From positions 14,898,741 through 14,962,740 of the forward strand of contig NC_092805.1 of assembly GCF_040954645.1 (NCBI RefSeq): a stretch of 64,000 nucleotides of DNA, written 5' to 3'. The notes beneath the pieces were generated by a model. It worked only from the letters and a program-made list of their open reading frames with translations, was not told where the DNA came from and ran no database searches. Position 1 is the first letter of the stretch. Each line of letters opens with the position of its first letter. Both the position numbers and the translations under genes were made by a program. Shown piece after piece: positions 9,440 to 20,840 of the stretch. Origin of the DNA: Diabrotica undecimpunctata (lineage: Eukaryota; Arthropoda; Insecta; Coleoptera; Chrysomelidae).

Positions 9440-11787
9440 CCCATTAGTGCCTTTATAGACATCTAAAAACTCTGCATCTAATGCATGTTCCTCTTCTACT
9501 TCCAACTGGGTATTTTCCAATTTCAGCCCTTCAAAATGTTTCTTCTTTTTTCCTTTATCTACAACATCCCACACTTCTACTTTCACTATATCATCGGTAG
9601 CTTTGTAGTTCCACTGGATAGAAGTCACTTGGATTTCGTCTGTAGGAATGTACTCTTCAACAAACTTTTTCCCTTGAAGTCTGTGGAATAGACAGGTTTT
9701 TCCAACATTTCTGTCACCTTTTATCACTATTTTCACTGAAAATAACCATCAAATTTGTAAATACAAGTAAATATAGCACAATAAATCATTATTGTACATA
9801 ATGGCAATGTTTTTATTATTTGAGATTTTATTATAGCTTACTACATGTTAAGCATATGTGATAAATGCTTGAAGTTGAATCTGTTAAGTATTTGTAAAAG
9901 TGATACTTCCTTTGTTCAAGAAGGTGATATTATCCTTTCCTTAACTTGACCGGCCAGCTTAAAGCTACCAGTAGCAATAAAAATAATAGTTCATCCTTCA
10001 CATATAATAAAAAACTATTATATTGAAGCTTCTAGTTTTTGGTCATTTGTAAAATCAAAAAGTAGTTATGTGAGTTTGTCAAAAATTAAGTTTGGGAACC
10101 ATATTTACACAAATTCTGACAGCCTTGATATACAAATGGTTTTGTATATCTATAGGGAATCTGTTAACCAACTGTAGCACCTCTGCAAATCATTTTTATA
10201 ACTTAAGATTTAAAAACGAATACATTTCCTACTAAGTTCTCCTTCTTCTTCGTCTTTTTATGTAGACATTTTTCTGTTTTGCAATGTGCCTCCAGTAAGT
10301 TGTCCTTCCATTGTTTTCGTGGTCTTCCTACTGATCATCTTCTTATTGCAGAACCGTCTCTTGTAATCTTTACTACTGCATTTCTTGTCATTCAGCTTAT
10401 ATGATCGTTCCATTCTACTCTTCTATTTCTTACCCAGTTCTTGATGTTCTCCACCTTGCATCTATGTAGTATACCTGTACTTCTAGCTCTGCCCATAGTG
10501 TCTTACCATCAATTTTTCTTAGTGTTTTCATCTCTACTGTTTCTAACATCCTTTTCGTCCTCTCTATATCAGATTGTGTTTCTGCTGCATATGTCATTAT
10601 TAGTCTGATGTTTTGCATATTCTGCTTTTCATGTCTTTCCCAATATTTTATTTCTCATTATTGTTTCATTCAGTCAACCTGCGGCTTTGTTTGCTCTATT
10701 TACTTGATCTTCCACTTCAGTTTCGAGCTTTCCGTAGCTAGATAATGTGATGCTTAGATATTTAAACTCCATCACTTGTTCTATTATCTGACCTTCCAGC
10801 TCCAATTTACATCTTAGTAAATTTGCTGTTATGCATTATGCATTTGCTTAACCATGCATTTTCTCTTTTTTGGAGAAATTAACATGTTAAATTTTCTGGT
10901 GGTTATATGAAATTGGTGCATAATAAAGGTATTATTACTGTCTCCATTATTAAGTAGGGTGAAATAAAAGGCCAATCAAACAAAAATATTCACAATCAAG
11001 TAGATCCACATAAGTTTGTTGATAGCTGCTCTGAATAAATCCAAAATAAAAATACTACATTATTGCATGACCCTACATTATTGTGCTCATTCATTCAGAC
11101 CCATATAAATAATTTTTAAAGTAGTTTTTTAAAAATATTTTAAAAGTTCTACAGAAAACCTGTAAATTGTATTGTTGCAAAACAGCATTATAACTTTTTG
11201 TTTATCTACTTGCATAAACAATGAATCTGACTATTGTTTACTTAAAGAAGATAAAACTGGTATTCAACTATAATAAAAATATTTACTTAATGGAAAAATA
11301 CAACTATTAAAATATTCCACTTGAGGAATGAGGCCAAAACAAAATAATAACAAGCTATGATAGTTAGCATATCTATAATAACTATCATATAATCTATTTT
11401 TTTGTTAATTAAACTAGATAATTAATTTATATGCTATTTTTAGAGGAATATAAGTAACCCCTGTGTAACTGACTATAATATCCAGAATAAGTTTGTACTT
11501 ATTTTTCTTATTTGTTCATATGGAATTACGTGACTAGAAGCAGTTCTCATTAGTATTATTTTGGTATTATGTAAGTGAAAGCTAGAATACATAACTAAAT
11601 AAACAATCGAAACTTTGGCTGAAACAAATCTTTAACTGCAAAAATACCTACTGTTGTATTGTACACCTCTTGCAAATTTTTTCTGTAAAGATGATGACAT
11701 AGCCTGATGGCTGGAGGGTCGAGATGTTGGCACATTGTTGGCGGAGTTTTCACCCTTACTAGTAAGCCTTTTTATTGCGGAAAACAT
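9440..11787 (-). CDS. RABL6: Rab-like protein 6 (RABL6), first two coding exons
   Basis: Exon 1 (11787 down to 11652) encodes [14 protein letters not shown]... through [10 protein letters not shown], 45 codons plus one base. Exon 2 (9735 down to 9440) begins TGAAAATAG, so the next Met codon is split across the intron. It continues [20 protein letters not shown], including the GDRNVGKT P-loop, then [14 protein letters not shown] and [11 protein letters not shown]. Donors are GTAGGT and GTAAGT, and the acceptor is TTTTCAG. The order and wording match animal RABL6 (Parf/RBEL1), an atypical Rab-like GTPase linked to cell growth. The two exons give 144 complete codons, roughly the first half of the G domain. 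Later exons were not found to the left; they may lie beyond the TE-rich DNA or outside the window. Intron 1 is about 1.9 kb and carries an antisense-retained LINE piece. Confidence 0.92.
10229..10865 (-). pseudogene. 3' fragment of an RTE-like LINE inside RABL6 intron 1
   Basis: On the minus strand, broken frames read FKYLGI-like, NKAAGCLNETI-like, [41 protein letters not shown] and SVGRPRK. This is the region after the reverse transcriptase in this LINE type. A GAAGAAGGAGAA tail lies at 10229-10243. Several stops show it is dead. It has the same orientation as RABL6 and lies wholly inside its first intron. Confidence 0.7.
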
Positions 11788-13149
11788 TTTTCTTCAAATA
11801 ACTGTTAATTATTCACTGTTATAACACATTCCATATGGTTTACAGTTATATTATTGATTTACTAACAACAGGACCAAGATGATCTTACTAATTGTCAAAA
11901 GACAAAACCAACTGTAGCTTAAGACATTATTTAACAATAATAATAAATAGCAAATTGAGTTAAAAATTCTCTAAAACGATCACTGATAATAGGAATGAAC
12001 AGGTTATACTATTTTCTATTTTGACTTTTAGTGACAGGTTGACAGGTGACTTTAACAATTCGTAAATATAGTAGATGGCGCGTTCAACTTATATCTTATT
12101 CAATTTATAATATTAAAATTCTGTGTTATTGATTCCAAATATTTATTAATATTGTAATAAACCTCCTAATACGATCAACGGATATAGAGCGTCTATATTT
12201 GTTGGTATAATAATGAATATTTTGTTTTAATTTCTTTCTTATTATTAGGATTTAATATAGCAAACTGCAGTAATTGTAAAATAAAGAATCCTAGTTCAGA
12301 CTATCTCCAATAGAGGTCAAAGGTAGTATTAAAATTAGGTTGGTTATATAAAAAATCGGATCCCATATTCGGCTTTTTGTTTTTTCTGCTTCATTTTTTA
12401 TTTCAAAAATATAGTGACTATTTGTTTTGTTTTTTATATATTATATAAACAATTCGGTGAACTTTTATGTTATGTTGTGTTGATGTGTCTGAAATTAAAT
12501 ACTCGGTAATATCAGTGTTTTATTATTAATCCAAGCCGTACAGACAAAAATATAATAAATAAATAATGCAGAATATTGAATGAAAGTACATCAAACAAGC
12601 TTTAATATGAGCTGTACTACCTACATTAAATTTGACCTATTAGTTTACGCAAAATTAATAACTTTTTTTTAAGCATATAAGCATTATATTGTAGCTCTTT
12701 TAATTACAAATCGAATGAGACTTCTTAAGATCCGATCGGTCAATTTTTTTCGAGATACGTTTAATTGTTTATAAAATTCTTAAATTTTTATAAATTTTAC
12801 ATTACCAGAACTTTTTTTAAAAAAGGTAGAGATCTAACTTTATACGGATTCTCTTGTTGGTCAATTATATTTGTATGTAGAAATAAAGATAATCCCTTAT
12901 TTATTGCTTTGAAGCAGGGGCGACTTTTGTTTAAAAAACTAATTACTTAAGCTACAGTGCCCCATATAGAGTATTAATTATTTGGAGTTACACGGACTTG
13001 GAGGTTACTTCAGACATTGCTCTTAATAGTGCTGTGTTGCTTTCAAAAATTCACTAATTAATGCTCCAAATCATTCATTTGGTTTCTACAGCTTGGACTA
13101 TAATGAGTGTAGAAACGCCCGCCTTTGCTCTCTGATCTTTTTTTTTACA
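11788..13149. other. RABL6 upstream region, no second gene seen
   Basis: This lies 5' of the RABL6 start codon and should hold its 5' untranslated region and promoter; no TATA box or other core element can be assigned with confidence. The 61-codon frame at 12765-12950 has no motif and is ignored. No repeat family was recognised. Confidence 0.4.
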
Positions 13150-16042
13150 CAACTGTATAGATACTCATCTTTCAGTTCACTTCCCCTGCCTTTCTTTTTC
13201 GTTTCAGTAAGAACTGTTACGTCACGTCCATTTGGAAGCGTGTTATCTCACCTAGGAGAGGGAGACTCTGAACCCAAACCCCTGGTCCTCCAGAAGGCAT
13301 TGGGCTAACTCCCCAGTACTTTAAACCCAATCACACGCCTCGGAATAGGACGGCACAACAAAGACGACATAAGCTTCGAATAAGGTCACGATTTTTTGTT
13401 ACATAGAAAGTTCAAGGTATATCAAAAAAACTCAATGAAGTCTTATATGAATTAATAGAACTAAAAATAGACAGCAGTCATTACCGAAACAAGAAAGAAG
13501 GGAACCGGCTCTGAAAATCTAGGAAAATATGACCATTTCTATAGTGGAGTACCAAAAGAATGTAGAGCTCAATAGGTAATTTCTTTCATATAATTCTTCA
13601 ATAAATGAAAGACTAATTAAAGTAAATAGTAGTCTTCATGGATAGAAGCTAACAATTATGGGTGTAGACACAGTAAATAACGACGCACTAGCCAACGTAA
13701 AAGACGCATTTTTTGAACAGCTTTACGAAAAAATATCGAAAATAAGTCAATCGCAGGAAATAATATTAATGGGGGATATTAACAGTAGAGTAGGAAGAAA
13801 AGATGAGGATGAAATAGTAGGAAAATACGGAGAAGACACCACGAACAACAATGGCGAAATATTCATAGATTTATGCAACCAGAATTAACTCAGAATCTTG
13901 AATGGATACTTTCCACATAAACTGATACACAGCTATACATGGATTCAGGAAACATGAAACATAAAATCAATAATCGATTATATTGTAACAAAACAAAAAA
14001 CCCGACTGAGAGTACAAGATGTAAGAGTTCAGAAAAGCGCAACATGCGGTAGCGATCACTATTTATTACGTTCAAAAATACAGTTCCCAATCCGAAGACA
14101 ACAGAGAGAAACACATATAGACATAAACAAGACAGAAAAGATGCAGGAACGAAGATACAACATCAGAAGTCTGGATGAAGAAAGTACCCAAGACTTATTC
14201 AAAAATAGATTGGATGAGAAGCTACAAATTCCCGCCCCTAAGAATATCGAACAGTTATATGAACATATAAAAAACTGCTTATGAAATAGAGGAAGAAATA
14301 AAATGTAAAAGACAACTATACCAACAATATTTAAGCTCCAACTTATTACAAGACAAAATAAAATATAAAGAAAAACAAGCAGAAGTACGAAGGAAAATCT
14401 CTAAGGAGAAGAACGAATCTTGGGAAAGAAACTGCCATCGAATAAATACTTATCTAGGAGGAACCGAAGCACAGAAAGCTGGAAACTGATAAAAAAATTG
14501 AGAAAAGAAAAGAATAAAGAAGTAATACAGAGCTTAAAGCCGAAAGACTGGGAAAAGTATTTAAAAGAACTTTTGGTAGAGAATAGAGTCGAATTTCAAG
14601 AACATAGAAATCAAAACCAAGGAATTTCAATAGTCGGCTCGCCAATAAGATTAACAACAGAGGAAATTAAAAATGTATGTAAACAGCTAGAGTAAACAGT
14701 AAGAGGAACAAAGCATCCGGACCAGGGGAAATACCCGGAGAATTGTTTAAGTACGGAACGAACAAATTGTACGAATGTCTTCGACAACTATTTCAAGAAT
14801 GCATAAACACAAGCGAAATCCCTACGAAATGGAAGATATCATACCTCAGTACTATACATAAAAAGGGTGATAAAAATAATTGTGAAAATTACCGAGGAAT
14901 AGCTGTAACTGGATCTATGAGTCGAACATATGGAAAGGTTTTAAAGAACCGAATCGAGAGAGAATACTTAGATTATGAAGCAGAACAAGCAGGATTTCGT
15001 ACGGGCCGATCCACTATTGACCACATTTTCTCCTTAACCCAGATAATAGAAAAAAAAAAGATGGCACGGAATCAAGAGATTCATATGTTGTTCGTCGACC
15101 TACGGAAAGCCTACGACAGCGTTCCACTGAAGAAGCTGTGGCAATCAATGGAAAGCACGAATATTAATATAGAATTAATAAAAGCCGTCAAAGTGCTTCA
15201 CAACCAACCAATAACAAAAATAAAAACAGGGACACAAATAACAACAGGATTTATAACATCAAAAGAACTAAAGCAAGGATGTTGTTCATCTCCCACTTTA
15301 TTTAAAATATACCTCGAAAGTGCTTTAAAAATATGGAAACAAAAATGCAGGACAATGGGGATACCGCTCACCAACACTATATACGCTCAACTTTGCAGAC
15401 GATTAAGTAATAATGGCTCAAGATTATGACGATTTAAACTATATGGCACGAAAATTAATTGAAGAGTATGGTAAATGGGGCCTAGAAGTAAATAAAAACA
15501 AAACTGAATACCTGAGCATTGGAGTAGAACAAAAAGATCTCATATTGGACGATAACACCACAATAAAGCACTGCTGTGACTACAAATATCTAGGTATCAC
15601 TATTTCACAAGATGGAACATTAGACAAAGCCATACGAGAGAGAAATACGTCAGGGAGAAAAACCATCACAATGTTAAATAGCCTTTTATGGGGCCAATCC
15701 ATTAGCAAAGAAAATAAAAAGAGGATATATGAGACTGTAGTAAAAAGTATCACTTTGTACAGCTGTGAGGTATGGCCACTGAAAGAAAGATCACTGGCAA
15801 CGCTGAAAGCGACGGAAATGGATTTTTGGAGAAGAGCCACAGGAAGATCTAGAAGAGAAAGGATTACCAATGAACGCATTAGAGAAATAATGGGAATCAA
15901 ACGAACAATCACAGATGACCTAACAACAAAACAACTTATCTGGTTCGGACACATACAAAGAATGGATGAACAACGAATACCAAAAGAAATATTAAAATGA
16001 CAACCAGAAGGAAAGAGAAAACGAGGTAGACCGAGAAAAAAC
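13150..16042 (+). pseudogene. Nearly full-span but frame-broken RTE-like LINE
   Basis: A 5' leader (13150-13390) is followed by a broken endonuclease (ELIELKID, KKEGNR, GDINSRVGRKDED at about 13771). Next come the linker (STESWKLIKKLRKEKNK near 14470) and the reverse transcriptase (FRTGRSTIDHIFSL, FVDLRKAYDSVP, ELKQGCCSSPTLFKIY). The C-terminal part follows (NKNKTEYL, YKYLGITIS, WFGHIQRMDEQRIP) and ends at GRPRK near 16042. Frames change near 14696, 15420 and elsewhere, with multiple stops in the endonuclease. The FADD box is damaged at the 15413 junction. The 29150-30710 copy on the other strand belongs to the same family. Its 3' end abuts an opposing LINE. Confidence 0.82.
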
Positions 16043-16045
16043 ACA

Positions 16046-17188
16046 CAACCTCGACGAATCTCAATTTCTTCGGTTAACTCATTATCAACTTTGATTTTTG
16101 CTGTTTGTCCCCAGTACAACCTGGATATGATGTTAATGTCGCGACTGTCGATGTTTTTTCTTCTTAGGATTTCATACAGCTTTTGGTGTCTGACTTTATC
16201 GAAGGCCTCCTCAAAATCTATGAAACCTACGTAGAGGTCTTGGTTTACATCCAAACATCTTTGCATTAACACACTCAGACCAAACAAAGCTTCCCATGTT
16301 CCCAGTCCACCTCTGAATCCAAACTGTGTGGCGCTTATGTCCTCTTCTAATTTATTAAATATTCTTTTGTGAATTATATTTAAAAATACTTTTAGTGTGT
16401 GGCTCATCAATGCTATAGTTCTGTGGTCTAAACACTCTCTGGTGTTATTCGTCTTCGGGATTGTGACAAAAGTAGAGGAGAGCCATTTCTTTGGTATGGT
16501 GCCTGTTCTATAAATTGTGTTAAAGAGGTTCACCATTATTTCAAGTGCGTCGTCGTCTATTAGTTTCAACAATTCTACAGGAATTTCATCTGGTCCTGCA
16601 GCTTTACCCCCTTTTGTGTTCCTTATAGCATATTCTACTTCGCTTTTTAGGATTTCAGGCCCTGTTGTGTCGTTTGTAGGTTCTGTCACTGCTATTTCTG
16701 GTCTTTCGTCTGCAAAAAGTTCTTCAATGTATTCTGTCCATCTTGCCAATTTTTTATTTAAATCTGTAATTATTTTACCTTTTTTGTCCTTTACTATGGA
16801 TGCTTGTTTCACTTTTTTACCTGTTATTTCCTTGATCTTTTTATGCATGTTAAAGCTATCGTACTTTCTATCATATTCTTCTATTTCCTTGCAGTTGTCC
16901 AGAACCCAGTTCTCTTTGGCTTCTCTAATTTTTCTCTTAATTTCACGGTTCACTTCTTTGTATTTTGTCTTGTTGGTTTTATTTCTTCTCCTTTCCTCCA
17001 TGAGATGCAAAATTTCATTTGTCATCCATTTCTTTTTCTTAATTTTGCTTGGAGCTAAAGAGCCTTCACCAGCTGTCATAAGGGCCTTTTCTATCTCCAT
17101 CCATTTATTCTCTACATTGCCTGTGTTCCTATTTTTTGCAGCGATGTTTCTAAGATTGTTGTTTACCTGTTCTCTTGTCTTTTCCAGT
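16046..17188 (-). pseudogene. RTE-like LINE fragment (linker and RT), lacking 3' end
   Basis: The minus-strand frame from 17100 reads KKKKWMTNEILHLMEERRR, GKAAGPDEIPVELL, FGFRGGLGTWEALFGL, FIDFEEAFDKV and EEIEIRRG. It then leaves the family at about 16050, just where VRQGC should follow. The open frame continues to 15580 only because it reads the opposite LINE in antisense, so the 506-codon frame is a chimera and not a gene. Endonuclease, FADD box and tail are missing. It is closely related to the copy at 50277-52175. Confidence 0.8.
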
Positions 17189-17396
17189 ATAATTTATTAT
17201 ATTTCAGTAATTAATGATTTATTTATTATTCAGTAATTAATGATTTACTGAAACACTATTCGATCTACTAAAACATATGTAATGATAAAATCATGTTCAA
17301 AATGTGATTATTATGTCAGTGTTCAATTATAAATTAAAAAAAAAATCTATTTATTGATATTATATCCATTATTCTCAGTCTACTGAAGGAATAAAA
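17189..17396. other. Short AT-rich spacer
   Basis: A 19-bp motif (ATTCAGTAATTAATGATTT-like) occurs twice between 17207 and 17245. Nothing else is recognised before the TA duplication of the next transposon. Confidence 0.35.
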
Positions 17397-17760
17397 TATG
17401 ACCTGGCAACCTTTCTGGTGCCGGTTTGGCTTCAGTCAATTCCATACGATTACGCGTCCCCAAGGGCGTATCTGTCGCCATTTAATACATCACTGCTGCC
17501 TTCCACTAAATGACACGTGAACTTATTTTTCCATCTATTAAGTGACAGCCGAACTAATCTCTCACTACCAAAATGACAACTTGTTACGGTAATATTAACA
17601 AAATCCCTAGTTTGCAGATTTTAATTGTAATTTTATCTTTAGGTACAGTTAATTTAAAAATTAAGGCAGTACTAATCCCTAAATAAGGTTGTCAGTGTCG
17701 GAGTGATGGAAGTTAACAGGTACTAATGAATTTGCAAGAAATGTAAGATGTTTATTTTAT

Positions 17761-17939
17761 TGGTTATATATAACCAATAAAAGTTTAATAAGTACCTACC
17801 TATTTGCAAAATAAAGTTTAATTCTTTAGATAAAATAAAACGTTTTATTTTATCTATTTGCAAAATAAAGTTTAATTCTTTGCCTATTTGCAAAATAAAG
17901 TTTAATTCTTTAGATAAAATAAAACGTTTTATTTTATCT
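17761..17939. repeat. Palindrome and direct-repeat cluster in the DD82E 5' region
   Basis: A perfect 28-bp palindrome (17828-17855) occurs again at 17912-17939. Each copy has AGATAAAATAAAAC as its half-site. They are interleaved with three copies of a TATTTGCAAAATAAAGTTTA unit at about 17801, 17856 and 17885. A 16-bp palindrome TGGTTATATATAACCA sits at 17761-17776. The cluster lies between the left TIR and the transposase start, where binding sites or a promoter would be expected. Function is inferred only. Confidence 0.85.
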
Positions 17940-18183
17940 GAAATGAGTGCATTCCACGAAGTAAGGGGTTTCAACAATCAAACATTTAATTCTTTAATTC
18001 CAGGAATCTACGACAGTAATTGACTAGATAATTACCTTCTAAACTTATTCCACAGAAAATGTGATAGTGGGTTTTTCCATTTTGTATATAGGAAGGTACA
18101 AGTGGCGTATTCAAAATTCTTAACAGTTTACTAAAAGTAGGTACTTCAGTTGCAAGGTGCAGTTTATTGTGTATACTAGTGTT

Positions 18184-19524
18184 ATGGAAAATTTGGAAGT
18201 GCCGTGTAAACGCCGAAAAATTGGTCCTCTAACAGTTAATGAAAAAACATTAATATTTAATTGTTTTAAATCATTTACAGACAAACGTTTATGTGAAAGT
18301 GTTGATGAGACCGTTGAGTTAGTCAGCAGTACACTTGGTGTTGGGAAATCTACGATTTACAGAGTTATTAAAGAAGAGAAATGTTTTAGTTTTCAAATGC
18401 CACGTAAAGCTCCAGGGAAACCAAAATTTCAAATAGAATATCATTTTAAAGAAGGACTTCGACGGAAAGTGCATGAATTCTTCTTTAGACAAGAATTTCC
18501 AACATTGGATAAAGTTCTTGTCTCAGTTCGAGATGATAAGGATTACCCAGAAACGAGTCGAAGTACGTTATGGAAACTTTTAAAAGAAATAGGCTTCCGC
18601 TGGAAAAAGAATCCCAGAAAGTCTATTTTATTAGAAAGAAGCAATATTGTCATATGGAGAAGACATTTTCTAAGAACCATAAAGGAAATGAGAAACCAAA
18701 AAAGAAAAATATTTTATCTTGATGAAACATGGATCAACGAGGGTCATACACCAAATAAATTTTGGCAGGATGAAACTGTTACAAGTCAAAGGCACGCTTT
18801 TGTAAATAACTTATCTACTGGTTTAAACCCACCATCAGGAAAGGGACGCAGGCTGATAATAGTACACATTGGCAGTTCAGACGGTTTTGTTGAAGGTGGT
18901 TTATTAACTTTTGAATCAACTCGTACCGGTGACTACCATGAAGACATGAACGCTGATGTCTTTCAAGAATGGTTCGAACAAATGATAGATCTTCTTCCTA
19001 AGAACTGTGTAATAGTAATGGATAATGCAAGTTATCACTCCAGACTTATAGAAGGACTGCCCACAACCAAGTGGTTAAAAAAAGACTTGCAGAATTTTCT
19101 GAGTTCAAAAAATATTACGTACCATCCCGGATCTCTAAGAAAGGAACTTTATTCGTTGTGTGCCCTTCATAAAGAAAAATTTAAAAAATACGAAATTGAT
19201 GAAATTGCCAAAAATCGTGGAATGACAGTACTTAGATCCCCACCATATCATTGTGAATTAAACCCGATTGAACTGGTATGGGCACAGATAAAGAGTGAAG
19301 TTTCAAGAAAAATTACCACTTTTAAAATTCATGATGTTAAACAGTTGTTTTTGGAGGCCGTAAATAATGTAAAACCTGAAAACTGGGAAAAGGCAGTAAA
19401 TCACACTATTAAAGAAGAGGAAAAAATGTGGAAGCTGGACAATATTACTGATAAAATGATCGAGCCAGTTATTATAAATCTTGGTTCTGAAAGTTCATCT
19501 TCTGAATCTGATTTGGATTTGTAA
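18184..19524 (+). CDS. Intact DD82E-type IS630/Tc1/mariner transposase, 446 aa
   Basis: The ATG at 18184 is chosen; the open frame extends nine codons upstream only from a GTG. The N-terminus (residues about 13-60) looks like a helix-turn-helix (SSTLGVGKSTIYRVIKE) that should bind the element ends. The catalytic residues are Asp180 (IFYLDETWIN), Asp280 (VIVMDNASYHS) and Glu363 (CELNPIELVWAQIK). Exactly 82 residues separate the second Asp from the Glu, against 34 in classical Tc1. This matches the spacing that I recall as defining the DD82E ('Sailor') family. The C-terminus ends in an acidic Ser/Glu/Asp tail shared in kind by the decayed copies. No stops or frameshifts occur. It would cut and paste its own element at TA sites in the nucleus. 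Confidence 0.85.
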   Translation: MENLEVPCKRRKIGPLTVNEKTLIFNCFKSFTDKRLCESVDETVELVSSTLGVGKSTIYRVIKEEKCFSFQMPRKAPGKPKFQIEYHFKEGLRRKVHEFFFRQEFPTLDKVLVSVRDDKDYPETSRSTLWKLLKEIGFRWKKNPRKSILLERSNIVIWRRHFLRTIKEMRNQKRKIFYLDETWINEGHTPNKFWQDETVTSQRHAFVNNLSTGLNPPSGKGRRLIIVHIGSSDGFVEGGLLTFESTRTGDYHEDMNADVFQEWFEQMIDLLPKNCVIVMDNASYHSRLIEGLPTTKWLKKDLQNFLSSKNITYHPGSLRKELYSLCALHKEKFKKYEIDEIAKNRGMTVLRSPPYHCELNPIELVWAQIKSEVSRKITTFKIHDVKQLFLEAVNNVKPENWEKAVNHTIKEEEKMWKLDNITDKMIEPVIINLGSESSSSESDLDL

Positions 19525-20027
19525 CAAGTAGCTGTAAGTTTTATATTAATATTTTTATTCATCTATTTAACATACCTTAGACGGTTTTAAAAACTCTTTT
19601 TCTCTTTTGTAATTTTTAAAAATTAAAAAAAATGTGAATTTTTTAAAACTCTTTTTAATGTAGGCCAGTCAGTTCTAATATAGTGTGTTATAAAAGAGGT
19701 CACTTTTGTTTACATACACATAACACTTTATAACACTGAAATAATTCATTTATTTTTTACAATTATTCAAAGTAATTTTTCAATTAATCTTGAGCACGCC
19801 CATGGAGTGGTCGGAGCTACCAGTTAAAATTATGCTAATTACTCTCTCGTTCATAAAAATAAACTATAGATATAATTATTAAAGTCAAAAGTTTACAGTT
19901 TTTTGTACATAATCATAAGTTAAAGATTTGTTTTGAAATAGTGACGATAACTGTACCTAAAAAGTATATAAATTTTAAAATTGTGACATACCACCTCATA
20001 ATCATTTTTGGTTGCCAGGTCGTCATA

Positions 20028-20840
20028 TGTTAAGTCCATCCGGTACCTTTTCTTTACTAGGAATTTTAGCATATATAAATACGAAATATTCTTTATTAGA
20101 AATAATAATTAATAATTTTAAATGTAAACTAAGCAAACATAATGAAATAATGATACCTTTAAAGCATACTCATACAAGAATTCATTCGTTTCTATGTAAT
20201 TATTACGATCACTAAGAAATTTTTAAAGATTTCCAATCAATTTACATCTTACATTGGCAATATTGTGTTCTGGTCTTTATCTTAATTACAAATTACGCAT
20301 TTATCCGATTACGGCAATCCAAAACTGCGCAACATCCTGTAGAAGCCTTCCATTAACCATCTTGAACAAAAATTTCACTTTCTCGGAAAAATCCGTGATC
20401 GAATTAAATGAAGAAATCGATCAATTAAATTTACTGCCAATGCAATTTTCTGACATACAATACAGGATTGGTTTGGTTCTCTATCTATACTATCTATTGG
20501 ATATATTTATGTGAATTTAACAGAATGACAAAAGTATCATGGACTGGGTGTACAAAATCCCATGGCTTTTTTTGAAGTAGGTAAATAATAGCATTTTATA
20601 ATATTTTTTAACATTAAATTGTATATACTTTATTTGAGGAGCTCTTATATTTGGAACTATACTGCGTTTGAAACTTACTGATAGCATATATTATATGGTA
20701 CAGCTTATTTGCATTTTATGTTGTATCGATAATTATTATACTTTTTGTAATGTAAACTGTCCTGTTTAAAGACCGCAATCTTCTGCCATTACAACTGTGC
20801 ACATACAATTAATTTTATTAACCCGGCATGCGACACGTCT
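20028..20840. other. Spacer with one unrecognised small open frame
   Basis: The 86-codon frame at 20254-20514 has no recognisable motif and no splice or regulatory context, so it is not called a gene. No repeat was recognised. Confidence 0.35.

Larger units (their letters stand above)
17399..20025 (+). mobile_element. Complete DD82E-type transposon with TA duplication and short TIRs
   Basis: The left end after TA (17397-17398) reads TGACCTGGCAACC. The right end, read inward from TA (20026-20027), reads TGACGACCTGGCAACC. The ends are therefore inverted repeats of about 13 bp differing only by a GAC unit. The single gene is open from end to end. The TA target duplication is typical of the IS630-Tc1-mariner superfamily. 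The 5' part holds an unusual cluster of palindromes (see 17761-17939). Other copies in the window are too diverged to be daughters of this one. Confidence 0.78.

Noticed and set aside
12765..12950. 61-codon frame upstream of RABL6
   Set aside because: Low-complexity Phe/Lys-rich translation of AT-rich DNA, no homology recognised.
16517..17236. 239-codon open frame on the plus strand
   Set aside because: It is the antisense shadow of the minus-strand LINE reverse transcriptase at 16046-17188.
17720..17950. CRISPR-like array (repeats with regular spacing)
   Set aside because: The repeats are palindromic, AT-rich and overlapping, lie inside a eukaryotic transposon, and have no spacer structure.
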